Assembly (NCBI GenBank): GCA_028753945.1
Contig: JAPNXP010000014.1
Coordinates: 806,001 to 870,000 of the forward strand
DNA length: 64,000 nt
Direction of reading: 5' to 3'
Source: Hexactinellida sp. DTS-2022
Taxonomy: Eukaryota > Porifera > Hexactinellida
The notes under the pieces were generated by a model. It was given only the letters and a program-made list of their open reading frames with translations. It did no database searches and was not told the origin of the DNA. The position numbers were made by a program, and so were the translations under genes. This document shows, piece by piece, positions 44,001 to 56,000 of this stretch; the first letter of the stretch is position 1; the number at the start of each line of letters is the position of its first letter.

Positions 44001-47000
44001 TTTGGGTTTTAACAAGGTATATCATGCAGGCGCGTAAATTAAATTTGAAAGGAAATCTTTCTAGGCGCGAAAAATTCGAAATATGATATACTCCCATAGA
44101 CTTAATACAAATTGACTAATTTAGGCGCGTGTAAGCGAGCTCAAACTAAATCCAGAAGAAATTTGCCTGGATGAAAGCCTGGGTTTTAGTTTGGAAGAGT
44201 AGAAAATTTTGGATAATTAATAAATAAATAAATAATTAAGAAAACCAATATAAATACATACGATGACACATTTCAAAATGTGATATCGGTTCAACCCGCT
44301 GTTCGATTAGCGAGGGTGTACTCTAATGTAATATTAAATGTTATTAGGGCTGAAATGAATATAGTACCGAATATCATAAATCGTGACCACGCATAAATAT
44401 AAATTTCTGCCTGTTTGTGTCTATATTGAGTCTATTTTTGTGTCTAATACACTTTTGTAATTATTATTAAAATATTGCAACATTAACAAAATCTATTTTC
44501 CACTATAATTTGAGTGTTGAATTTGATTTAGTGCTTAGTCATCAAAAAACGAACTAATCAATATTCGTTCGTGTAGAAAAAGGTTCGTTCGTTACATTTA
44601 GTGATTTAGAATATTCGTTTCAGCCTAATTGCTATCGTAATGTCTAACAGTCTCTAATTATCAGACTCCCAACCTTGTGGTTATATGGCGTATATGAGTT
44701 GAATAGCTCTGTTAGTTGTTTGGACCTCTTCTTAACCTGAAAATACAAACCTACATTGAATATATTCATACTTACCAATTATTCACTGGGTATATGGTTA
44801 AATTCCCGATTTTGGTAGATTTAAGGGTTTTCCTTAGATTTCCATTGCTAAATACCTTAAAATAATATCATTGATTCAATTCAATTAATCGGAACAAACG
44901 CTTGTAAATAATTGATATAATCGAGATAACTTATTATAGGAATTAACGCTCCATTAAATTAACGTCAAGGAAATTAACGCGATTTGGAGCTAAACGCTTT
45001 CAAATACAAGAAATTAACGAGAATAAATATTAGCGAAAAAATTCTAAAATAAAAATATATTTAATAAGGTTTAAAAAATTTTATACCCTGTAAGGTCTCT
45101 AGATTAAGGAAATCCGTATCTCTATTTCGGGCATTCGCTTTTCGGAAGTAATCCCTGAAATATGACCATAATGCTTTGACAATATGTAGATTGGAAGTTC
45201 GCCCATCTATTGTATAAAGTTGCTGGAAAATAACGCTCAAGGAACTTAACGGTTAAGGAAATTAACGCGATTTGGAGCAATTTGCGTTAATTTCCTATAA
45301 TAAGGTACTGTCTATGGAACAAATCCATATATTTTCCTGATCTACTATAGTTTTATTGCATTTTAAAGGTATGTTCTTGTAGAATAACATTATTTAAATT
45401 AAATAATAATATATATCCGGACGGGGGGTAAAAATTGGGACGGACGGGGATGATAAACAAGTTATTTATTTTATATGGCCTTAATTTGTAGTCATATTGC
45501 AATTATTTAAATAACTATAAATAAATAGAAATACCGTATATACTCTAATAGTAGCCCCTATTCGAATAATCGCCTACCTCCAATAATAGCCCCCCCCAAA
45601 TTAGCAAATACAAATTTACTACCGATACCCTGAGTAAATTTCTTTATCTAATATTAGTCGCAAACTCGCAATACGATTATCAACCGATTCTACTAAATAA
45701 AGTGTATCAACATGTGATATTCTCGAAAAGTAACAAAAATTATTGGTAAAAAATGGCCTAAAAAACAATAATCGCCTAGGCTACGATTCGAATAAATACG
45801 GTACTCTAAATCCCTTGACAATCCTGGGATGCCTAAAGGCTTGGCATATATAATCTATCTATTTAGCGCAGTTAAAGTGAGATTATTAAGTTAACCTCTT
45901 GTGTGGGCAGTCGTTTCATTCTAGCAGCAACTGTACCAGGTCTGGGGTAGAACTGATTTATGAAGAGACTTGAAAATTTATATTTTTCACACAAAGAAAG
46001 AGTTTCAGCGAAATCCTACACAAACCAAGGAATTAAATAAATAATAACAATTTATCCATAATTAACAACAAGGAACAAATAAATATCAAATTCAGTAGAC
46101 TTCACTCAATTTAACCACCGGTTAATGAAATTACTTAAATAGTATATCGGCCATAACCAATCCTAATGTAATTTTCAAGCACTGACAAAGTATTTTTTTT
46201 CATCAAAATTCAACTTTGCGTTGCCGGGTTCTTATATTGAAAAGGTGTTGGCCGATATATTATTAAGTCCCCGGTTAATTAGGTTTCCATTTATTGATTT
46301 TCACAGGAATTTCACATTTTTTCTAACAACGGTTTTTTTCTAACTAACTATTTATTCTAAATGTGTAAGAAATTCATATTTTGTTTTATTTTATATCGGT
46401 TTATTCTAACTATAGGATTTATCTTACTTTATTTCCATGTAAAGATTTGGTCAGAAAAACCGGTTTCATTGTATCAAATATTCAAACAAATCACAAAACT
46501 CACTTCTTCAGTCTCGGTTGGGAATCCACAAATAATATCTGTAACAATGTTAATGCCTGGAATTCTATTGAAGAGAAAGTTATGGAATCACGTGGAAATA
46601 CGTAATCTATTTGTTCTCAATGGAACGTGGTAAATTGAATAGAAATATTAATATATATTAATTGGGGTATTCGTATAAATTCATATGAAATGTATGGTAT
46701 GCACTATGCAGTGTATTATACAGCCATTTGTAAACACACTCCTAATCCTGGTCTGATCCAATTTTCATACGCCTAAATCACAAATTAATGTTACGATACA
46801 GGAGAGGATTACAAATTTTCACGCTCCTAAATTAAAAATTTCGAAAAATCATGCTCCAAAAGGAGCGTCTTGCGCTCCTGGAAAATTCCTTGATGGTATG
46901 TATGTAAATAGTTTAATTTGTTTGTTTTATAATGTAATTACTTCATCATATTTTGGTTAAATAAACACGTAGATAATTAATATGGGCTTACTTATACTAT

Positions 47001-50000
47001 ATCGGTCAACATCATTCACTATAAACCTGGCTTCGCAATGGTGAATTTTTGATGTTAAAAATAAACTTGCTAGCGCCTCACTTTGCTGAATAACAATAGA
47101 AAAGGTATTTGGCGATGTAATAGGAATTTTAAATACAGTGAACTCTGGGTGTAACGAAGTGCTTGGGACCTGTAAATCCCTTCGTTATATCCGAAAATTT
47201 GTTATAAGCGGATAATAATTAATGCAATTAATGCTCTGGGGGGAAATCTGATTTCTTATACGCGGTTATTTCGTTATATCCGACTTCGTTATAAGGAGAG
47301 TTCACTATACTATTTCGTAATTTTCCTTTTATAACTACTGCAATTCATACAATAATTAATGACAGTACAATAAACATAAATCCCAATTAACCTATCTTTG
47401 AGATAATCCACGGTATAAGTGAAGTCGTACACTGTGTACTCTCTCTTCATGTCTGACAGAACTGCGTCAGAGCCTGCCTGCACTGGAATGTGCAGAAAGC
47501 TGTATACTCTCGGATGCTGAAGGATAGCCGACATTTCCTAACAAACGTACAGTATAGTCTATTTTGGATATACAGTATAACTATATTTTGGATATACAGT
47601 ATAACTCTATTTGGATATACAGGAAAGTTTATTTTGGATATACAGTATAACTCTGTTATAACGTACCTGGTTAGTACGTACCACTATTTTTCAAAGCAGT
47701 ATGTTTTTTGTATTACGAGGTAATAATATTGGTATATAACGTTATATAGTGGCAGTGGCGCAAACAGGGGGAGCGTGCGCCCCCTCGTAAAAAGTTGAAG
47801 CGGGCAACATTAATGGTGCGGAAAATATATTAGGAAAAATATATATTAGGATATTTACATTATTTAGTATGGACTTGTTACTCAATTGGTTCCATGAATG
47901 GTTACAAATCGATATCTGGGTATCTCACAATCAAATTTTTTCAGGGGGGCTCTGCCCCCCTGAATCCCCAAAGGCTCGCTCGCAGAGGCGTAGCTAGGCC
48001 TGCATGAAGGTGCGGCACTGGTGGATTATGGTTGCGGCATTTCCGCACTATAGTATTATACTAGTGGGCATTCTTGTGGGCACAAACTTTTTGGGTGCGG
48101 CCTGTGCCCCTAGTGCCGCACCCTGGCTACGCCTCTGCTCGCTCGCTACACTAGCTCCGCGCGCTCCCACCTGCAACCTCATACTTGTGAAACTTTGCGC
48201 CCATGTGTAGTGGCGTAAAACATACTAACTCTAGTGATAACTAGTATATTTGGATATAATGTAAATATTGGATTTAACGACTTCGCCTATAGTGACAAAT
48301 CGCTAATAAGTAATAACGACTTATTTCTTTTACATAAGGTCCGTAGCAGTATTTGGAGCTACTTCGGATATAGTGGTATTTTGGATATACGTAGAGACCT
48401 TTTTAGCTGCCCAAACGAGTGTCGTTAAATACAATGTTTAGTGTAGAAGCAACAAATAATAATGCAAAGGGCTTACTATATATTGGCCAACAACTTTTCA
48501 ATTCAATATGTGTTGCCACTTACTTGCCAGTGCCTGAAATTTACGTTAGAAAATGTGTATTACAAAATATAATCCCTATATTAAAGAGAAACAAAATAAT
48601 ACTACAAAATTTTGTCCTATATTTAGGGCAACATTTTAGAAAAAGTAGCTTGCAAGGTTCACAGATAAAGTTCATTAATATTTCGCGATGCAAAGTTGAA
48701 ATTCCGCTAAATTAAGTCAAATTAAAATGGTCAATAAATATTGGAAAATTTATTCGCGGATTATTACTGTGCCGACTATACTATAGTATAGTGGCCCAGT
48801 ATTCTATAAAAAGCAGTGGTTGGATAGATTCAATATTATTTTAAGTAACATCAATGTCACAACATTTCCAGAACTAAAAATCTACTTTTATTAACAAGTA
48901 ATCAGGAATTCGTCCTGGCTAAATTTCCGCGCGCCTAGATTTAGTTTGAGCTCGCTCACACGCGCCTAAATTACATATTTTGTATTACGTTTATGCAAGC
49001 ATATAATATCTAGATTTTCGCGCGCCTAGAAAAGTTTCCTTTCAAATAACGCGTCTACATGATACCCTGTATATAACTACCTTGAGGTGTTCCTGTATGT
49101 ATGGAGGGTTAGTCATTCCCAGTCGCATCATACACCCGTCAGGAATAACTTCAACCAGTTGCCATAGCAACTCAGGTAGAGTTATGCCTATGTCGTGTCC
49201 GTACGCTCCCAGATCCTCGCTAGTCAGCCACAGCTCCACCACGCCATCTGTCGTATAACATTAGTACACTCTGTTCTCTCTAATAGTCCACCAGTGGGCA
49301 ATTGGCCCAACGTGGACTATTAGAGAATATGGACTATTACACATACCGTATAGACTCTAATAGTAGCCCCTATTCGAATAGTAGTCTACCTCCAATAATA
49401 GCCGCCAAATTAGCAAATACAATTTACTACCGGTACCCTGAGTAAATTTCTTTATCTAATATTAGTCGCAATCCGATTATCAACCGACTATACTAATTAA
49501 ATTGTATCAACATGTGATATTCTCGAAAAGTCACAAAAATTATTGGTCAGAAAATGGCCTAAAAACAATAATCGCCTAGGCTACAGTACTATTCGAATAA
49601 ATACGGTATATAAATACTAGTTGATTTGGACAAGGTAATAAATTGACTATTAATAAAGGGACAATTAGAGAGAACAGACTGTAAGTCAATCCCTATACAC
49701 AGTAGAACCTCGTTAGTACGAACTCCGGATAAAGCGAATAAATTTTTAACATCCGTTGGTCTTTGTATTAACGAGACTATACTGTAGTGTATACAGTGAA
49801 CTCCCGTTATACCCAAGTCGGATATAACGAAATAACCGCTTATAACAAATGGAAATTTTCCCTCAGAGTACTAAATGTATGAATTATCATCCGCGTATAA
49901 CGAATATTCGTATATAACGAAGGAATTTACGGTCCCAGCACCTCGTTATAACGAGAGTTGACTGTAGTAGATTCTCGTTAATACAATCACCAGGGGACCC

Positions 50001-53000
50001 TCGAATTATACAGTAGACCATCGATACCCAACCTGGTCCTGGGGTATACAATATCTCAAATTTGTATTACGGTCAATGGACGGGGTCCAGATAATGTTTG
50101 GTATTTGTTATAGGGGGTCCACGGTTGAAAAAGGTTGGGAATCGCTTAATTATACAATTGAACAGCAATTCCCAAACTTTTTCAACGTGAACTCCCTATA
50201 GCAAATTACCAAACGTTTGTGGATCCCTCCCATTGCCCGTAATACAGATTTAGAAATCTTGTGGACCAATATTGCCGTTCGTGGAGCCCAGGGTAGGAAC
50301 CACTAAAGTATACTCTCGTTATCACGAACACCAGGGGACCGTCGACTTGTTCGAATCATCCGGAAATTCGTATTAACCGGAGTCACTTGTATGCATTTGT
50401 ATAGGCTAGGGAAATTAAACCTTGTATTCCTACAGATATTTTTACCGATCGGATACTTTATATGACATGAGAAATTGTTTCACCACAAAAACAGTAAACT
50501 CTCGATATAACGAAGTGCTTGGGACTTGTTGTAAATTCCTTCGTTATTTCCGGATATTCGTTATAAGCGGATAATAATTAATGCATTTAGCGTTCTGGGG
50601 GAAAATCTCCACTTCGTTAAAAGCGGTTATTTCGTTATATCCAACTTCGTTATAACGGGAGTTCACTGCATTATTACAGTCGACTCCGCTTAATAGAGCT
50701 ACCGGTTAATGAATACTAGATTACTCCGCTTAATCGGGTTAAAATTTCACAGGAATTATAGGATGGAATTACATTTTGGCTTAAATATTTTCGGTTTATA
50801 GATTTCTCCGCTTAATCGGGTCAAAGCAACCTGGTCCCGAGGTGACTCTATTAAGCGGAGTCGACTGTATCTACTACAAATATAGTTCACTGTACTATAT
50901 ATTATGTATTCTAACTAACCAGCAAAAGCTTCCACAGCTCTGGCTACTATCTCTCCCGGTTGATAGCTACCCAGGTCTCCTCTCGCTAGCTTAGTCTTAC
51001 AGTACGTGCAGTTGTTAAGACAACTAGATGAGCACAAGGAATGGTAATGATATTAGCTATGACCAATGATTATGAGCTTCCTTATACATACAGTAGATAC
51101 CGGTTATAAGAACATCGTCGGGAACTGCATATAATGTTCTTAAAACCGGTGTTCTTATATCCGGTATCTACTGTATGTAGGCAGTCTATAAAAGCCCATA
51201 CAAACTAAGCTAAAATTTGTATAGTTTATAAATTTTGTAAACCAAAAGCCCCTTCCGTCTATGGGTAATACTATTTACGTGAAGAAAACCTGGTCTAGAA
51301 ATAGACGGTCTTTATTTGTTAGCTTATATATATCTATTCTAGCAAACGTTCCTTGGATATAAAAGCCCATAATTTCCCTGGATGTTGGGATTTTGGCGGA
51401 TTTATGGATTTCTCTGGATTTTATTTGCTAAATTCTTGAAAGTATATATAATCTACTTTTTATTACACTTTTCGAGTTATCTTCTTGAAGAATGGCATTA
51501 TATGTACTCATATTGCATATTTATTAAAATAACTCTAAGCTAATATATGCTCAAATCCCTGGATAATCCTAGCATCCTGAATAGTTGGCAAGTATGGAAT
51601 TCTATAAATGAAAATACGTACTCGATTCCAAACATATTAAATTGATTTAATATTAGCATAAGACAATAATTATTGAAATAACGTATTTGTAGTATATTAT
51701 AATATCTAGAGTACGAACCCTGTATTAATTGCAATTATTTCGATTAATGGATTTTTTCGTATTTTCGGGAGATCGAGCCTTGCGCCTCCAATCTTCTTTC
51801 CATCCAATTTCTTAGTTTTAAACAGTCTAACTGAATTCCCTGCAATAATCAGTGATCAATAAAACAACAATAATCAAATATTTTAGAGTATTTATACCTT
51901 TCAGAGTCTCCTCGACAACTTCAGCAACTCTGTCGATCTGTTGTACCTATAACCGTTCTGACAAAAGTTATAGCTCAGTTAAGGAATATATTTGTTCATT
52001 AATTGGGAAGGTTGCAAAATATTCCTGCAAATCTATATTATTAAAACTCGATTGTTGTTTGTTTGTTTGTCCAGATCATATTAGATTGATGGGGGAATAG
52101 AAACCGATTTATAATTGAGATATACCTAAACAAACTTCCAAATGTTATGCTAGGTAAACAAGTATGCTGATTACGAATTTACATTTATTTTTTGTTGTTT
52201 ACAAAAAGAGGTAAATTTAATTGAATTTCATGAAAATGAATTTAGTGAAAATTGAAAATATAAATACCATTTATAATATTGATAGAGATTATTTTTCAAA
52301 CATTACAATAGGTAATGTTGAACACGAATTTCGCATTTACAAATTCATAATATGAATATTTTTATCCTGTAGATATTTTTACACCCGTAACAAAATGATG
52401 TAAACAAATTGATGATTCCAAACTGGTCTTAGACTCTAGGTTCCAACTGGTCGACATGGTCTAAATGGGTAAACAATTGCCTGATTTCGAATGTAATGTT
52501 TACAATATATTATACAGTCGAAACAGCAGGTGTCAATGATTTAAATCAATGATTTTATTAATAAAAATCATGATTTAAATAAAAAAATCTGATTTTTTTA
52601 ATTTAAATAAGATTTTTTATGTCTATTGTTTTTTCCGAAAATAATAAATTACATTGATAATGAGTCATTATCAATGTAATTAATCTAACCTACATATCTT
52701 CCACAATACCAAGTGAACACTTCCATAGTTCTGATGTAATTAGGGTCGATATGCTAAAAGGGTATACAAACCTCAAAGGCATTGCTCGTAATTCTGATTC
52801 AAGTACACGCACTCTCCTTACTAATTCAGTGGAAGGAATGACTGCAGAATGTATTAACAAGTTGCCTAAACTTGATTCTGTTAAGAGAATTATTAGAAGG
52901 TGTAAGAGAGGAGAAGAAGAATACTATGGGAATCCAAGTTCTTGTGCTGAAATAATAATTCCTGACAGATATAAATTCACACTCAATGGTAACAGCTTCC

Positions 53001-56000
53001 TACTGTTTGATTCTGGAGAAGATGATCTGTATAGAATGATGCTCTTTGGAACTACAAAGTTTCTATCGATACTTAAAGAAAGTAATAACTGGTACTGTGA
53101 TGGTACATTTAAATTGGTTCGGAAACATTTTTTCCAACTCTACACTATCCATGCACAAAGAGATGCATATATATTCCCTTGTGTGTATGCCTTGTTACAG
53201 ACTAAGACTGAAGTCACTTTGCTCTCTAAACTACTCCAGCTAGAACCAGAATTAACCCCACATCAATAATGGTGGATTTTGAAAAGGCCGCGATTAATGC
53301 TTGGAAAATAAGTTCATTGCCTGTGTTTTGGATGTTTCTTCCATTTATCTCAAAACATTTACCGGAGAATTCAAGTTGATGGATTAGCTACCGCGTATCA
53401 ACAAGATGCTGATTTAGCTTTGAAGCTGAAGATGCTGGAGATTGATATAATTGATTGTTTTAGTATTTTGATGGAAGAATATCCCCAATCTGGGATGACC
53501 TTAGCGAAATATTTGAAGACAACTATACTCCCTGGCCAAAAGTATTTGAACAAGAGGTATTGGACTATATTGGAAAACAACTTCCAAATGGTTCTCGCAG
53601 GTCGCCATTATTTCCCATAAGAATGTGGAACATGCATCAAAGAGTGATGGATCAAATGCCTGGAACAAATAATAGTGTAGAGGCTGGAATAATGCATTTA
53701 GACATGACATTAGTCATCCACACCCAAGTTTTGTCAAACTCTTAAGTTTTTTGCAAAAAGAGCAATCGATTCAGGATGCAATTTATGCAAGTGGGAAGGA
53801 GGAACTATTAAGAAACGTTCGAAATTGAGTGTTGAACGTGAAAAAAGAATCTATAATATCGTTAGCAAATATAATAACGCGAAACCTTGGAATATCTTCG
53901 AGGGTTAGCATATAATATGGAATTTTGATTATAGCTATTTTACTAATTTACACTATATACTACTTTCCATTTATTTACCTTAATTGTTTTTCCTTCCTCA
54001 TACCCATATATTAACCACTTCATTCATTAAAAATATAAATAAGGTATGTATGTGCGCTTTATATTTAACAACATCTTTGAGACTAATTTTCTATGCGACG
54101 AATTAATTAACTACGAATTAACTCTGTAACAATTCCAATTGGAACCAGTGTAAAAGAATAAACAATATAACCAAAACTAAATATAGACCTGGTAACCCAA
54201 TCTGCTAGCCACTAAGCTATATGAACACAGACAATACTCAAACTATTCATTCGAACTGAGAGCTAACCTAACTAACTAATTGCATAAGTATTGTTTGTGT
54301 GTGTATAAATGGCGACACGCGTGTTGGCAGCAGGAGAGCTGCTGGGGGCTGATGGGTTGGAGAGAGAGCTAGCGACTCTGGTTAGCCACGTGCAGCGAGA
54401 GAAAGAGAGCGTGAGGAGTAACTTCCTACAGCTACACTCTCTGCTAGCAGCGAGAGAACTCAGTCTGCTGCAAGAGATGGATGGGATAGTTGCACGAGCG
54501 AGACACGAGTTGGCAGAGAAGAGAGAGACCCTCAAGGAACTGGACAAAGCCAGGGAATCAACACAAAGAGATCTGACCAAGAACAAACTGAGAGATGTGC
54601 TCGAGAAGAATCTCCGTACGCTGGAAGATAGGATCGGAGAGGAGGTATCAAGGGGTGTGAGTGTGGGGTGGGTAGAGTTGGATTGGAAGAGGGAACAGCT
54701 GGAACAGTCGGTGATTGAGGTTTGTACGGTTGTGACTCTGAAGGAGAGACCTTTCAGATCAGAGGCCTATTCTCTGAAACTGAGTCCTGTCTGGTCCCGT
54801 GAAGGGACAGGGCCTGGTGAGATTAAGCATCCAATGCAAATAGCGATTGACAACACAACACAGAACATATTTGTTGTTAACAATGATGCTAATGCAATTC
54901 AGGTATTCACAGAAGAAGGTAACCATCTCTACAAGGTACCAACACCTGTATCTCCTATAGGAATAGCTCTAACAGAAGAATATATTTTTGTATCGGTTTA
55001 CTGCCAGCTAGTGAAGATAAGAAAATCTAACAATGAATCTGTGAAATCAGTTCAAACAGAGAAGCGTGTCTGGGGAATCGACACAGATACAAACAAGAAT
55101 ATTTACGGTTGTGAGGTTAACAACCAATCAGTTATTGTGTTTGACAACAATCTCGAATTCGTGAAAAGAATCAAACTCGCAATTTCCCAAATTGGATCCA
55201 ACACTTTAACTTACAGCATCAAACTCTACAAACACAGTATGTATGTCATGTTTGTTTTATCTCCTTTCCCTCTACAGATATTCTCCCTAGAAGGAGAGCT
55301 AGAGAGGTGTTTGATACCAAAAAGTGAGATTGGATGTAGTTATTTCTTCTCGATAGACAGATGGGAGAATATCATTGTAGCTGACTGGGGTAAGCATCGA
55401 ATCAGGATATTCAGCAAAGAAGGAGAGCCAATACACACTATCGACAGAATTACGCTACCTGGAGATCACAAGTTCGATTCTCCTATGGGAATAACTGTTG
55501 ACAGGAAGAACAGAATTATTGTAGCACATATGAACAAGGATTGTAATCTCCTAGCTTTCTGAACAATTTAGTTCCAATTTACCAGTTATTTACAGTTATT
55601 CATTTTTGAGAGCTACAGTTATTCATTTATGTGCTATTGTATTTTATTACTTTGGGTTAAAAGTTGGTTATATACAGTCGAAATCGGGGTTATTTGCCAC
55701 GGGTTTTTTTGCATCTCCGGGTTATTTTGGCTCCTTGCTTCTCCTTGTTTCTTCATAACCTCATAGCACTGTATAATGTTAAATACGGGGTTTTTTGCCA
55801 CTTTTTCCATGCATTTTGGGGGGCAAAAAACCCGATTTCGACTGTATAATCTTTAAGTTTGGGCGTAGCTATCAAAAAAATTTTATGGGGGGGGGGGCAT
55901 TATTTAGATAAAATTTCCAAATTTCCAATCGATTTATTCACCCCCAAGAAGGAGAGATTTTGAAGACAACTATATTGGAAAACAACTTCCAAATGGTTCT

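Noticed and set aside
46361-46633. 90-codon plus-strand frame
   Set aside because: It lies antisense over a verified CDKAL1 exon (46564-46504) and flanking intron, and is a shadow.
47310-47534. 74-codon frame as an independent gene
   Set aside because: It is the CDKAL1 exon 47537-47392 read on into the intron.
52540-52625. AT-rich segment with repeated TGATTTAAAT / AAATCTGATTTTTT, considered as MULE terminal repeats
   Set aside because: It is low complexity. No matching inverted end was found after 54104 or 57181.
54190-54235. tRNA-like A-box on the minus strand (TAGCTTAGTGGCTAGCAG)
   Set aside because: No B-box, no cloverleaf and no acceptor stem follow. It could be a remnant of a tRNA-derived SINE, but nothing else supports it.
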